Source of the DNA: Brachybacterium squillarum M-6-3
GTDB lineage: Bacteria > Actinomycetota > Actinomycetes > Actinomycetales > Dermabacteraceae
Direction: 5' to 3'
NCBI RefSeq assembly: GCF_000225825.1
Contig: NZ_AGBX01000001.1
Span: forward strand, 434,001 to 498,000
Length of the DNA stretch: 64,000 nucleotides
The notes under the pieces are model-generated. The model worked only from the letters and a program-made list of their open reading frames with translations. It searched no databases and was not told where the DNA came from. Positions within the stretch are counted from its first letter, which is position 1; every line of letters begins with the position of its first letter. Of the stretch, positions 1 to 7,722 are shown piece after piece. A program made the translations under genes and the position numbers.

Positions 1-1
1 C

Positions 2-253
2 GGCGCCACCACCTCCACCGGCTCCGCCTGGGGCCTCGGCGACATCGGCGTGGGCGCGATGGCCTGGCTGAACGTGGTCGCGATCTTGATCCTGCAGGTC
101 CCGGCCCTGAAGGTGCTCACGGACTACGGCAAGCAGAAGCGCGCCGGCAAGGATCCGCAGTTCGACCCGCGCGAGCTCGGCATCCGCAACGCCACGTTCT
201 GGGAGGACCGGGCCGACAAGCGCGCCGCCCAGCGGACGGGCGTGGGCTCCTGA
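2..253 (+). CDS. Alanine/glycine:cation symporter family protein, C-terminal part
   Basis: The coding frame is open from the left edge, so only the last 83 residues of a membrane symporter are present. The visible sequence starts in a Gly/Thr/Ser-rich segment, continues through a hydrophobic helix (LNVVAILILQVPALKVL) and ends in a charged cytoplasmic tail. The helix followed by a short KVLxDYxKQ-type tail and an FDPRELGI segment is typical of the C-terminus of AGCS-family Na+/H+:alanine or glycine symporters. An isolated internal ATG at position 56 is not the start, because similarity runs upstream of it. The stop at 251-253 is followed by a strong hairpin terminator. The substrate cannot be deduced from this fragment. 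Confidence 0.8.
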   Translation, partial: GATTSTGSAWGLGDIGVGAMAWLNVVAILILQVPALKVLTDYGKQKRAGKDPQFDPRELGIRNATFWEDRADKRAAQRTGVGS

Positions 254-294
254 TCCCGGCGATCACCCTGCTGCCTCCCCGCACGGAGGGCTGA

Positions 295-340
295 GCACGA
301 CGGAGGGGGCGGACCGACAGGTCCGCCCCCTCCGTCGTGC
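295..340. terminator. Bidirectional hairpin terminator
   Basis: A perfect 20-bp inverted repeat (arms 295-314 and 321-340, 6-base loop) lies between the convergent symporter and aldo/keto reductase genes. Its length and position fit a two-way terminator. There is no long T tract, as is common in high-GC actinobacteria. Confidence 0.85.
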
Positions 341-373
341 CCGGGCTCGGCACTGCCGTCGTTCGGACGGTGA

Positions 374-1378
374 TCAGGCCAGACGGTGCGCCGGGGACCG
401 GGTCTTGCCGGGGTCGGTCTCCGGCAGGTCGCCGAGCACCTCGTCGACCCGGGCCAGCACCTCGGGCTCGAGCCGGACACCGGCGGCGCGGACGTTCTCG
501 CGCACCTGCTCGGGCCGGGAGGCGCCGATGATCGCGCCCGCGACGTTGTCGTTGGCGAGCACCCAGGCCACGGCGAGCTGCGCCATGGTCAGGCCCGACT
601 CCTCGGCGATGGGGCGCAGACCCTGCACGGCCTCCAGGGTGCGGTCCTCCAGGAAGCGCTTGATCATGTCGGCGCCGCCCTTTTCGTCCCGGGCGCGGGA
701 GCCCTCCGGCGGCTCGGCGCCGGGGGCGTACTTGCCCGAGAGGATGCCCTGCGCGACCGGTGACCAGACGATCTGGGAGATGCCGAGCTCACGGGAGGTC
801 GGAACCACCCGCTCCTCGATCACGCGCCACAGCATCGAGTACTGCGGCTGGTTGGAGATGAGCTGGATGCCGAGCTCACGGGCCAGCTGGTGGCCGGCGC
901 GCAGCTGGTCGGCGTTCCACTCGGAGACCCCGATGTACAGGGCCTTCCCGGAGCGGACCACGTCGGCGAAGGCCTGCATGGTCTCCTCCAGCGGGGTCGC
1001 CACGTCGTAGCGGTGCGCCTGGTAGAGGTCGACGTAGTCGGTACCGAGCCTCTGCAGGGAGCCGTCGATGGACTCCATGATGTGCTTGCGGGACAGGCCG
1101 GTGTCGTTGTGCCCCTTGGGGCCGGTGGGGAAGTAGACCTTGGTGAAGATCTCCAGGCCCTCGCGCCGCTCCCCCGCCAGGGCCTTCCCCAGCACCTCCT
1201 CGGCGGCGGTGTTGGCGTAGACATCGGCGGTGTCGAAGGTGGTCACGCCCTCCTCGAGGGCCGCGCGCACGCAGGCGGTGGCGCGCTCGTCCTCGATCTG
1301 GGAGGCATGGGTGAGCCAGTTGCCGTAGATGATCTCGCTGATCTTGAGGCCGCTGCGGCCGAGGTGACGGAAGTCCAT
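374..1378 (-). CDS. Aldo/keto reductase (Kv-beta / YghZ-like)
   Basis: A 334-residue NADPH-dependent aldo/keto reductase with the full (beta/alpha)8 length. The N-terminus MDFRHLGRSGLKISEI is characteristic of the potassium-channel beta-subunit-like AKR subgroup. The catalytic tetrad is visible: Asp and Tyr in FDTADVY, Lys in IFTKVYF and His in YQAHRYD. The C-terminal segment (GASRPEQVRENV) matches the cofactor 2'-phosphate/adenine-binding loop. It probably reduces aldehydes or ketones in the cytoplasm; the substrate is unknown. It is a single gene facing the symporter, with a MerR regulator gene 43 bases upstream on the same strand. Motif support is strong for the family and weak for the substrate. 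Confidence 0.93.
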   Translation of the reverse strand: MDFRHLGRSGLKISEIIYGNWLTHASQIEDERATACVRAALEEGVTTFDTADVYANTAAEEVLGKALAGERREGLEIFTKVYFPTGPKGHNDTGLSRKHIMESIDGSLQRLGTDYVDLYQAHRYDVATPLEETMQAFADVVRSGKALYIGVSEWNADQLRAGHQLARELGIQLISNQPQYSMLWRVIEERVVPTSRELGISQIVWSPVAQGILSGKYAPGAEPPEGSRARDEKGGADMIKRFLEDRTLEAVQGLRPIAEESGLTMAQLAVAWVLANDNVAGAIIGASRPEQVRENVRAAGVRLEPEVLARVDEVLGDLPETDPGKTRSPAHRLA

Positions 1379-1421
1379 GACGCCAGCCTAGGCCCCGACG
1401 CCGACGAAGGACAGCGCTTGC

Positions 1422-2180
1422 CTACGCGGGATCGTCCTCGCCGGTCGCTGCTTCGCCGGAGGGCTGCGCCTGCTGCGCCCCCGGTGCCTGCCGCGTCTCC
1501 TGCGCCTTCTGAGCTGCCCGCATCGAGGCGTAGCCCGCCTCCCGCTGGGCGAGCAGGCGGAGGGAGGCGAGCACGGCATCGCCGAGCACCGTCCCCAGGA
1601 TGACGCGACGCACCGCGGCCTCGGGCTCGCGCGGCACGTGGGCCACGTCGATCCGTGCGATCTCCTCGACGGGGGCGGCGTACTCGTGCAGCAGCTCCGG
1701 GGTCAGCTCCATGCCGGCGTCATCGCACGCGGACCACGCCGCCTCCAGCCGGGCGACGAGCTGGTCATCCGGGGGGATGCTCCAGCCGCGGTCCTCGGCC
1801 CATCGCCGCGCCCGGCTCGGCCCCTCGGCGCCGGGGTCCCCGCCACCGGCCGGGGCGCCGTGATCGCGACCGGAGGCCCCGGATCCCTCCGAGGGCTCGG
1901 GCGGGGCGCCGGTCAGGGCGCGCTGCGCGGTCGCCATCAGCTCGATGGGCGGCGGGGCGGGCGACTCGATGACCTCGACCACGCGTCGCACCTGGGCGAT
2001 CTCGAGCCCGCCCACCTCGGTGAGGGCGCGGATCAGCCGGATCCGCTCCAGGTGGCTCTCGTCGTACTCGGCGCTGGTGCGGGAGGTGCGCCGACCGTGC
2101 GGGAGGACGCCCTCTCGCAGGTAGAACTTGATCGTGCCGACGGGCAGGCCGGTCTGCTCGGACAGGGCCGAGATCCGCAT
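1422..2180 (-). CDS. MerR family transcriptional regulator
   Basis: A 252-residue regulator. The N-terminal winged helix-turn-helix (residues about 1-70) contains the MerR signature MRISALSEQTGLPVGTIKFYLREGVLP. It is followed by a linker rich in Gly, Pro and Ala, and a helical C-terminal effector region with no metal-binding Cys pattern. I chose ATG 2180 because GGAGGTG lies seven bases upstream and the helix-turn-helix begins at once; the frame stays open far upstream, but that part is non-coding. It is divergent from a DUF4188 gene, the usual arrangement for a MerR protein controlling its neighbour. It may also read into the aldo/keto reductase downstream (43-base gap). The inducer is unknown; a small organic molecule is more likely than a metal because Cys residues are few. 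Confidence 0.9.
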   Translation of the reverse strand: MRISALSEQTGLPVGTIKFYLREGVLPHGRRTSRTSAEYDESHLERIRLIRALTEVGGLEIAQVRRVVEVIESPAPPPIELMATAQRALTGAPPEPSEGSGASGRDHGAPAGGGDPGAEGPSRARRWAEDRGWSIPPDDQLVARLEAAWSACDDAGMELTPELLHEYAAPVEEIARIDVAHVPREPEAAVRRVILGTVLGDAVLASLRLLAQREAGYASMRAAQKAQETRQAPGAQQAQPSGEAATGEDDPA

Positions 2181-2358
2181 GACGCACCTCCGGGTGGCGA
2201 CGGGCCGCCGACTCTCGGTGCGCGCGACCCTTGACCTCCGCCACGGTACGGGGGACTCTTGGAGAGCACCACTGTCTAGATGTCGCACGAGGTCATCCGC
2301 CATCGTCCCGGGCACCGTGCACCGGGACCGGGCGGGACCGCGACGATCGGGAGCTCCC
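2181..2358. promoter_or_regulatory. Divergent MerR/DUF4188 control region
   Basis: The 178-base intergenic region must hold both promoters. TTGACC at 2231-2236 could be a -35 for the rightward gene, with no convincing -10 at normal spacing. That would suit a MerR-type long spacer, but this is inference only. Confidence 0.4.
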
Positions 2359-2991
2359 ATGTCCACCACCCGACCGCAGCCCGGCACCCGCCCCTCCCGG
2401 CGCCGCGAACGCCCCGAGGACGTCACCCACACCGCCCTCGACGGGGTGGTCGTCTTCCAGATCGGCATGACCCTGCGCCGCCCCCACCGGGTGGACCTGT
2501 GGGGCCCCGTGTTCGCCGCCATGGGACGCATGCTCACCGAGCTCAACCGCAACCGTGCCGCCCACGAGCCCGGCGAGGAGGGGGACCTCGGCTTCCTCGG
2601 CGCCACCACGCTGGTGGGGATCAAGGGCCCCTGGGTGGTGCAGTACTGGCGCAGCACCGAGCAGCTCTACGAGTACGCCCGCATGAGCGACCGCCTGCAC
2701 GTGCCCGCCTGGAAGGCCTTCAACGCCGCCGCCCGCGCCCACCCTGAGGTGGTGGGCATCTGGCACGAGACCTACGAGGTGCCCGCCGAGGGCATCGAGA
2801 CGATCTACGGCAACGGGGCCCGAGTGGGGCTCGGCGCGGCCATCGGCACGGAGCCGCGCTCCGCTCGCGGGATCACCGCCCGGGACCGCCTGGCCGCGGG
2901 CCGCGCCGCCGCGCGCGGGGAGAGCACCGGCCCCGGAGGGACCGTGCGGCAGGAGGACCTGGAGCCGCCGCTCGCGGACGCCACCGCCTGA
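2359..2991 (+). CDS. DUF4188 domain-containing protein
   Basis: A 210-residue soluble protein. After a basic, proline-rich leader of about 30 residues, the core matches the DUF4188 pattern: VVVFQIGMTLRRPHRVDLWGPVFAAMGRML, a central GFLGATTLVGIKGPWVVQYWRS, and a C-terminal HVPAWKAFNAAARAHPEVVGIWHETYEV. The family has a ferredoxin-like/monooxygenase-type (ABM) fold but no proven reaction. I chose the ATG at 2359, the first before the conserved core; its ribosome-binding site (GGGA) is weak. The divergent MerR gene is its likely regulator. A tail of about 40 residues beyond the core is low-complexity and Ala/Gly/Arg-rich. Confidence 0.85.
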   Translation: MSTTRPQPGTRPSRRRERPEDVTHTALDGVVVFQIGMTLRRPHRVDLWGPVFAAMGRMLTELNRNRAAHEPGEEGDLGFLGATTLVGIKGPWVVQYWRSTEQLYEYARMSDRLHVPAWKAFNAAARAHPEVVGIWHETYEVPAEGIETIYGNGARVGLGAAIGTEPRSARGITARDRLAAGRAAARGESTGPGGTVRQEDLEPPLADATA

Positions 2992-2997
2992 GGCCGG

Positions 2998-3034
2998 CCC
3001 CGGTCCCCGTGCCCGGGAGGCGCGGGGACCGGGG
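2998..3034. terminator. Bidirectional hairpin terminator
   Basis: A perfect 12-bp inverted repeat (2998-3009 and 3023-3034, 13-base loop) sits between the convergent DUF4188 gene and the ABC exporter operon, whose last stop is at 3039. Confidence 0.8.
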
Positions 3035-3038
3035 AGGC

Positions 3039-5105
3039 TCAGCCCTGCTCGGACTCCGGAGCGAGCGGGTCCTGGCCCTCCTCGAGCACGGCCACCGGGA
3101 TCTGCCCGGTCCGCGTCTCCGCATCGGGGTCGGTGCCCTCGGAGAACTGCGACCAGTACAGCCGGTGATAGGCGCCCTCGCGCTCCAGCAGGCCCTCGTG
3201 GGTGCCCTGCTCGACGATGTCGCCGTGCTCCATCACCAGGATCACGTCGGCGTCGCGGATGGTGGAGAGCCGGTGGGCGATGACGAAGGAGGTGCGGTCG
3301 CTGCGCAGCGCCGACATCGCCTCCTGGATCAGCACCTCGGTGCGGGTGTCCACCGAGCTGGTGGCCTCGTCGAGGATCAGCAGCGCCGGGTCGGCGAGGA
3401 AGGCGCGGGCGATGGTGACGAGCTGCCGCTCCCCCGCCGAGAGGTTCGCGCCCTCGTCCTCGATCACGGTGTCGTAGCCCTCCGGGAGGGTGCGCACGAA
3501 GCGGTCGACGTAGGTGGCGCGGGCCGCCTCGACCACCTCCTCGTCGCTCGCGTCCAGCCGGCCGTAGCGGATGTTCTCGCGGATGGTCCCGCCGAACAAC
3601 ACCGCGTCCTGCAGCACCATGCCGATGCGGCTGCGCACGGCCCCGCGGTCCAGCGCCCGGATGTCCACCCCGTCCAGGCGGATGGCGCCGCCGTCGATCT
3701 CGTAGAACCGCATCACGAGGTTCACCAGCGTGGTCTTGCCGGCGCCGGTGGGGCCGACGATCGCGATGGTCTGCCCGGGCTCGACGTCCAGGGAGAGGTC
3801 CGTGATCAGCGGCTTCTCCGGGGTGTAGGAGAAGGCCACGTGGTCGAACTCGACCCGGCCGCGGGTGCGGCCGGCGAGCTCGGCGCGCGGCACGACCTGC
3901 TCGCTGCGGGTGCCGTCGGGGCCGGTCACAGGGGCGGTGATGGCGCCGTCGGGCTCCTGCTCCTCGGCGTCGAGCAGCTCGAAGATGCGCTCGGCCGAGG
4001 CGACGCCGGAGATCAGCATGTTGGCCTGACCGGCGATCTCGCCCAGCGGCGAGTTGAACTCGCGGGAGTACTGGATGAACGCCACCACCTGGCCGAGGGA
4101 CATCTGCCCGTTCGCGACCCGCAGGCCGCCGACGACGGCGATGCCGACATAGCCGAGGTAGGTCACCCACTGCATGATCGGCATGATCATCCCGGAGTAG
4201 AACTGGGCCTTGAAGGAGGCCTGGTAGAGCTCCTCGTTGCGCTCGTCGAAGCGCTCGCGCATCGAGTCCTGGCGGTCGAAGACGGTGACCAGGTCGTGCC
4301 CGGTGAAGGACTCCTCGACGTGCCCGTTCAGCCGCCCCGTGTTGCGCCACTGGGCGGTGAACAGCTTCTGCGAGCGCGAGCCGATGATCCCGATCGCGAT
4401 GCCGGAGATGGGCAGGGCCACCAGGGCGATCAGGGCGAGCTGCCAGGACAGCACGAACATCATCACGGTGATGCCGATGATGGTCAGCGCCGCGTAGACC
4501 AGGGAGGCGAAGGCCTGCTGGAGCGCGCTCTGCACGTTGTCCACGTCGTTGGTGGTGCGGGAGAGCAGGTCGCCGCGCTGCCGGGTGTCGAAGTAGCTCA
4601 GGGGCAGCCGGTTGACCTTCTCCTCGATGCGCTCGCGGAGGCGGTAGACGATCCGCATCACCACGTCGTTGAGGATGCGCCCCTGCAGCCAGTCGAACAG
4701 GGCCGCCACCACGTACATGCCCAGCACGATCGTCAGCAGCCGGCCGAGCAGGGCGAAGTCGACGCCGTCCCCGCTGGTCGCGCCGTCGTAGATGACGTCC
4801 GTGGCGTCGCCGATGATGCGGGGCGCCCACACGGTGAGCAGGGTGGAGGCGATGCCGAAGGCGAGCACCACGGCCAGCCCGAGCTTGTGGTCGCCGAAGG
4901 TCGAGGCGAGGCGGAGGGCGGATGGCCAGAAGGCCTTGGCCTTGCGGGGCGGGCCCCCGCCCCACTCGGAGTCCATCGAGCCCTGCATCTCCAGGATCTC
5001 GTCCTCGGAGAGGTCCACGGTGCTCGAGGCCTCGGCATCCCGGGACGTGCCGGTGCTCTTCTGCGGGGCGCGGTCCCGGCGCCGCTCGTTCCGGTCGCTG
5101 CTCAT
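3039..5105 (-). CDS. ABC exporter half-transporter with canonical ATPase site
   Basis: A 688-residue half-transporter. A charged N-terminal extension (about 55 residues) precedes a six-helix type-I exporter membrane domain (about 70-375) and a nucleotide-binding domain. The domain carries Walker A GPTGAGKTT at 451-459, Q-loop VLQD, signature LSAGERQ, Walker B LLILDEATSSVD with the catalytic Glu, and the His switch in FVIAHRLSTI. All catalytic residues are present. The ATG at 5105 overlaps the stop of the upstream gene by four bases (ATGA), so the two are translationally coupled partners. An insertion of about 25 residues between membrane and ATPase domains (around 385-410) is unusual. The heterodimer probably exports lipids, peptides or drugs; the substrate cannot be predicted. 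Confidence 0.94.
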   Translation of the reverse strand: MSSDRNERRRDRAPQKSTGTSRDAEASSTVDLSEDEILEMQGSMDSEWGGGPPRKAKAFWPSALRLASTFGDHKLGLAVVLAFGIASTLLTVWAPRIIGDATDVIYDGATSGDGVDFALLGRLLTIVLGMYVVAALFDWLQGRILNDVVMRIVYRLRERIEEKVNRLPLSYFDTRQRGDLLSRTTNDVDNVQSALQQAFASLVYAALTIIGITVMMFVLSWQLALIALVALPISGIAIGIIGSRSQKLFTAQWRNTGRLNGHVEESFTGHDLVTVFDRQDSMRERFDERNEELYQASFKAQFYSGMIMPIMQWVTYLGYVGIAVVGGLRVANGQMSLGQVVAFIQYSREFNSPLGEIAGQANMLISGVASAERIFELLDAEEQEPDGAITAPVTGPDGTRSEQVVPRAELAGRTRGRVEFDHVAFSYTPEKPLITDLSLDVEPGQTIAIVGPTGAGKTTLVNLVMRFYEIDGGAIRLDGVDIRALDRGAVRSRIGMVLQDAVLFGGTIRENIRYGRLDASDEEVVEAARATYVDRFVRTLPEGYDTVIEDEGANLSAGERQLVTIARAFLADPALLILDEATSSVDTRTEVLIQEAMSALRSDRTSFVIAHRLSTIRDADVILVMEHGDIVEQGTHEGLLEREGAYHRLYWSQFSEGTDPDAETRTGQIPVAVLEEGQDPLAPESEQG

Positions 5106-6862
5106 GCCGGCTCCTCCACGGTGATCTGGGAGTCGACGATCTCCCGGTAGGTCTCGCAGGTCTCCAGCAGCTCCTCGTGGCGGCCGCGGCCGACGATGCG
5201 CCCCTGCTCCAGCACGATGATCTGGTCGGCACCGGTGATGGTGGAGATGCGCTGGGCGACGATAAGGGTGGTGGCGCCGCGGGTGTACGGGCCGAGGCCG
5301 GCCCGCACCGCGGCGTCGGTGGCGACGTCGAGCGCCGAGAAGGAGTCGTCGAAGACGTACACCTGGGGGCGGGCGACCAGGGTGCGGGCGATGCAGAGCC
5401 GCTGGCGCTGGCCGCCGGAGACGTTGGTGCCGCCCTGGGAGATGCCGGAGCCGAGCCCGTGGCGGGCGGCCTCCCCCTCCCCCGTGGTGCGGTCGGCGAC
5501 GAACTCGGTGGCCTGGGCGGTGTCCAGGGCCTCCCACAGGGCCTGGTCGGGGGCCTCGGGGTCCCCGAAGCGGAGGTTCTCGGCGATGGTGCCGGAGAAC
5601 AGGTAGGGCTTCTGCGGGACCAGGCCGACGGTGCGGGCGATGGTGGCGCGGTCCAGCCGGGTGACGGGAACGCCGTCCAGCAGCACCTGGCCCTCGGTGG
5701 CGTCGTGCAGGCGCGGGATCAGGTTGATCAGGGTGGTCTTGCCGGCGCCGGTGGAGCCGATGATCGCGGTGGTGCGCCCGGCCTCGGCGGTGAAGGAGAT
5801 GCCGTCGAGCACGGGGGCGTCAGCGCCGGGGTAGGCGAAGGTGACGTCGCGGAACTCCACGGTGCTGCCGGGGGCGGGGGCGAGCTGCACGGGCTGGGCG
5901 GGCTCGGCCATCGTCGCGCGGGTCTCGAGGACCTCGCCGATGCGGCGGGCGCTGATGATGGCGCGCGGGAACATCATGAACATGAAGGTGCCCATCATGA
6001 CGGCCATCAGGATCTGCAGCAGGTACTGCATGAAGGCGGTCAGGGAGCCGACCTCCACGAGTCCCTGGTCCACGCGGTGCCCGCCGAACCAGAGCACGGC
6101 GGCGGTGGCCAGGTGCAGCACCACGGTGATCGCGGGCCCCATGATCACGAACAGCCGACCGATCCGCACGGAGGTGTCGGTGAGCAGCGCGTTCGCATCG
6201 GTGAAGCGGCGGGCCTCGTGGTCCTCGCGGACGAAGGCGCGCACCACCCGGATGCCCATGATCTGCTCGCGCATCACGGAGTTGATGCCGTCGATGTTGT
6301 CCTGCATGCGCTGGAACAGCGGCATCAGCCGGCGCACCAGCAGGCCCACGATGACGACCAGGATCGGCACCGCCACCCACACCAGCCAGGACAGCCCCGG
6401 GTCCTCCCGGACCGCCATGATGATGCCGCCGACGGACATGATCGGCACCATCACCATGAAGTTCAGGGTCATCAGGGCGAGCATCTGCACCTGCTGCACG
6501 TCGTTGGTGCCGCGGGTGATCAGGGTCGGGGCGCCGAAGCGACCCATCTCCTCGGTGGAGAAGCGGTCGACCTTCACGAAGATCGCACGGCGCAGGTCCC
6601 GGCCCAGCCCCATCGAGGCGCGGGCCCCGAACCAGACGGAGCTGACCGCGGTGACCACCTGCACCAGGGCGACCACCAGCATGATCCCGCCCACGCGCCA
6701 GATGTAGGCGGTGTCGCCGGTGGCCACGCCGTTGTCGATGATGTCGGCGTTGAGGCTGGGCAGGTACAGCGTCGCCATGATGGTGGCGAGCTGGAGCACC
6801 AGCACCGCCGCCGCGGCGGGCAGGTAGGGGCGGCCGTATCGCCGGATGAGGGTCCAGAGCAT
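5102..6862 (-). CDS. ABC exporter half-transporter with degenerate ATPase site
   Basis: A 586-residue half-transporter that starts at ATG 6862, directly before the first membrane helix. It has six transmembrane segments (to about residue 300) and one nucleotide-binding domain: Walker A GSTGAGKTT at 369-377, Q-loop LVPQKPYLFSG, signature VSGGQRQ and Walker B VYVFDDSFSALD. The catalytic Glu after Walker B is replaced by Asp506, and the H-loop His is Gln537 (LIVAQRIS). These substitutions mark the non-catalytic half of heterodimeric exporters of the TM287/288 and LmrCD type. The partner at 3039-5105 keeps a canonical site and overlaps by four bases. The open frame continues upstream of 6862, but that part has no membrane or family character. 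Confidence 0.94.
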   Translation of the reverse strand: MLWTLIRRYGRPYLPAAAAVLVLQLATIMATLYLPSLNADIIDNGVATGDTAYIWRVGGIMLVVALVQVVTAVSSVWFGARASMGLGRDLRRAIFVKVDRFSTEEMGRFGAPTLITRGTNDVQQVQMLALMTLNFMVMVPIMSVGGIIMAVREDPGLSWLVWVAVPILVVIVGLLVRRLMPLFQRMQDNIDGINSVMREQIMGIRVVRAFVREDHEARRFTDANALLTDTSVRIGRLFVIMGPAITVVLHLATAAVLWFGGHRVDQGLVEVGSLTAFMQYLLQILMAVMMGTFMFMMFPRAIISARRIGEVLETRATMAEPAQPVQLAPAPGSTVEFRDVTFAYPGADAPVLDGISFTAEAGRTTAIIGSTGAGKTTLINLIPRLHDATEGQVLLDGVPVTRLDRATIARTVGLVPQKPYLFSGTIAENLRFGDPEAPDQALWEALDTAQATEFVADRTTGEGEAARHGLGSGISQGGTNVSGGQRQRLCIARTLVARPQVYVFDDSFSALDVATDAAVRAGLGPYTRGATTLIVAQRISTITGADQIIVLEQGRIVGRGRHEELLETCETYREIVDSQITVEEPA

Positions 6863-7073
6863 GGGGCTGCTTTCGGCTCGGTCGGCCGTGGGAGGGCCGG
6901 GTCGATCGGAGAGATCAGGGCGGACGGGGGAAGCGTACGGCCGGGGTCGGACAGATGATGTCCGCGATGCCCGGGCCGGTGTCGGGTCGGCAGGCACACG
7001 TGGCCACCCCGCGGACAACCTCGTCATCCTGCCCCATCGGATACGTCCAGGTCATCCGACTTCTGTCGTGATC

Positions 7074-7095
7074 CCGCCCTCGACGGGGAGGGCGG
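7074..7095 (-). terminator. Short hairpin after the PNPOx gene
   Basis: An 8-bp inverted repeat (7074-7081 and 7088-7095, 6-base loop) lies directly after the stop of the leftward oxidase gene. It is a modest terminator candidate. Confidence 0.5.
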
Positions 7096-7103
7096 CTCCC
7101 GGG

Positions 7104-7649
7104 TCAGAGCAGCCGGTGCTCCCAGATCCCGTCCGGGCGGGTGTAGAGCACCCGGGTGTGTCGGCGGTCCTCCCGCGCCTGCATCAGCTCCACCCGCTCG
7201 GGGCGGAGCGCGTAGACCTGCCAGTCGGGGTCGACCTCGCCGGTGGCGGAGGGGCGGGAGAGCCAGTCCCGCCGGGAGGCCTCGGCGTCCAGGGCGGCGA
7301 CCGTGCCGCTGAGCCGCACCTGCCGGCCCGTCTCCCGCCAGAACAGCACCATGGCCGCGCGGGGGTCGGCCGCGAGCTGGCGCCCCTTCGCCGAGCGGCG
7401 CGAGGTGGCCACGTGATAGCCGTGCTCGTCGACATCCTTGAGGATCAGGGTGCGACCCTCGGGGGCGCCGTCCTCCCCGCGGGTGAGCAGGGTGAGCGCG
7501 TGCGGCTGGCGCGCCCCGGAGGCGATGGCGTCCTCCAGCCAGGCGAGCACCAGCTCCCCGGGGTCCTCCGGCAGGGTCGCCGTGTCCAGCTCGGGAAGGT
7601 GCTCGGGGAAGCCGGGCAGGGCGCGCAGCCGGTCGGCGAGGTCGCTCAT
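7104..7649 (-). CDS. Pyridoxamine 5'-phosphate oxidase family flavoprotein
   Basis: A 181-residue split-barrel FMN protein. The core contains RTLILKDVDEHGYHVATSRRSAKGRQLAADPRAAMVLFWRETGRQVRLSG, matching the FMN-binding strands of PNPOx, and WQVYALRPERVELMQAREDRRHTRVLY, matching the PNPOx dimerisation region. The usual C-terminal substrate-binding RLxP is not present; the protein ends in IWEHRLL. It may therefore be a PNPOx-like oxidoreductase and not a true PdxH. ATG 7649 is preferred over ATG 7658 because AGGA sits eight bases before it, while the earlier ATG abuts the same motif. It stands alone between the exporter operon and the AbgT gene on the same strand. Confidence 0.85.
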   Translation of the reverse strand: MSDLADRLRALPGFPEHLPELDTATLPEDPGELVLAWLEDAIASGARQPHALTLLTRGEDGAPEGRTLILKDVDEHGYHVATSRRSAKGRQLAADPRAAMVLFWRETGRQVRLSGTVAALDAEASRRDWLSRPSATGEVDPDWQVYALRPERVELMQAREDRRHTRVLYTRPDGIWEHRLL

Positions 7650-7722
7650 GGAGCCCATCCTGGCACCGGGCGCCCGATGCGGACAGGCCCGTCGTCCCGG
7701 GACCCAGGCGCCGTGCACCGGG

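Noticed and set aside
295-340. 20-bp perfect inverted repeat as an IS or MITE end
   Set aside because: No transposase, target duplication or second copy; its place between convergent stops fits a terminator.
3009-5150. Open frame of 713 codons on the plus strand
   Set aside because: It mirrors the ABC exporter gene and shows no independent domain.
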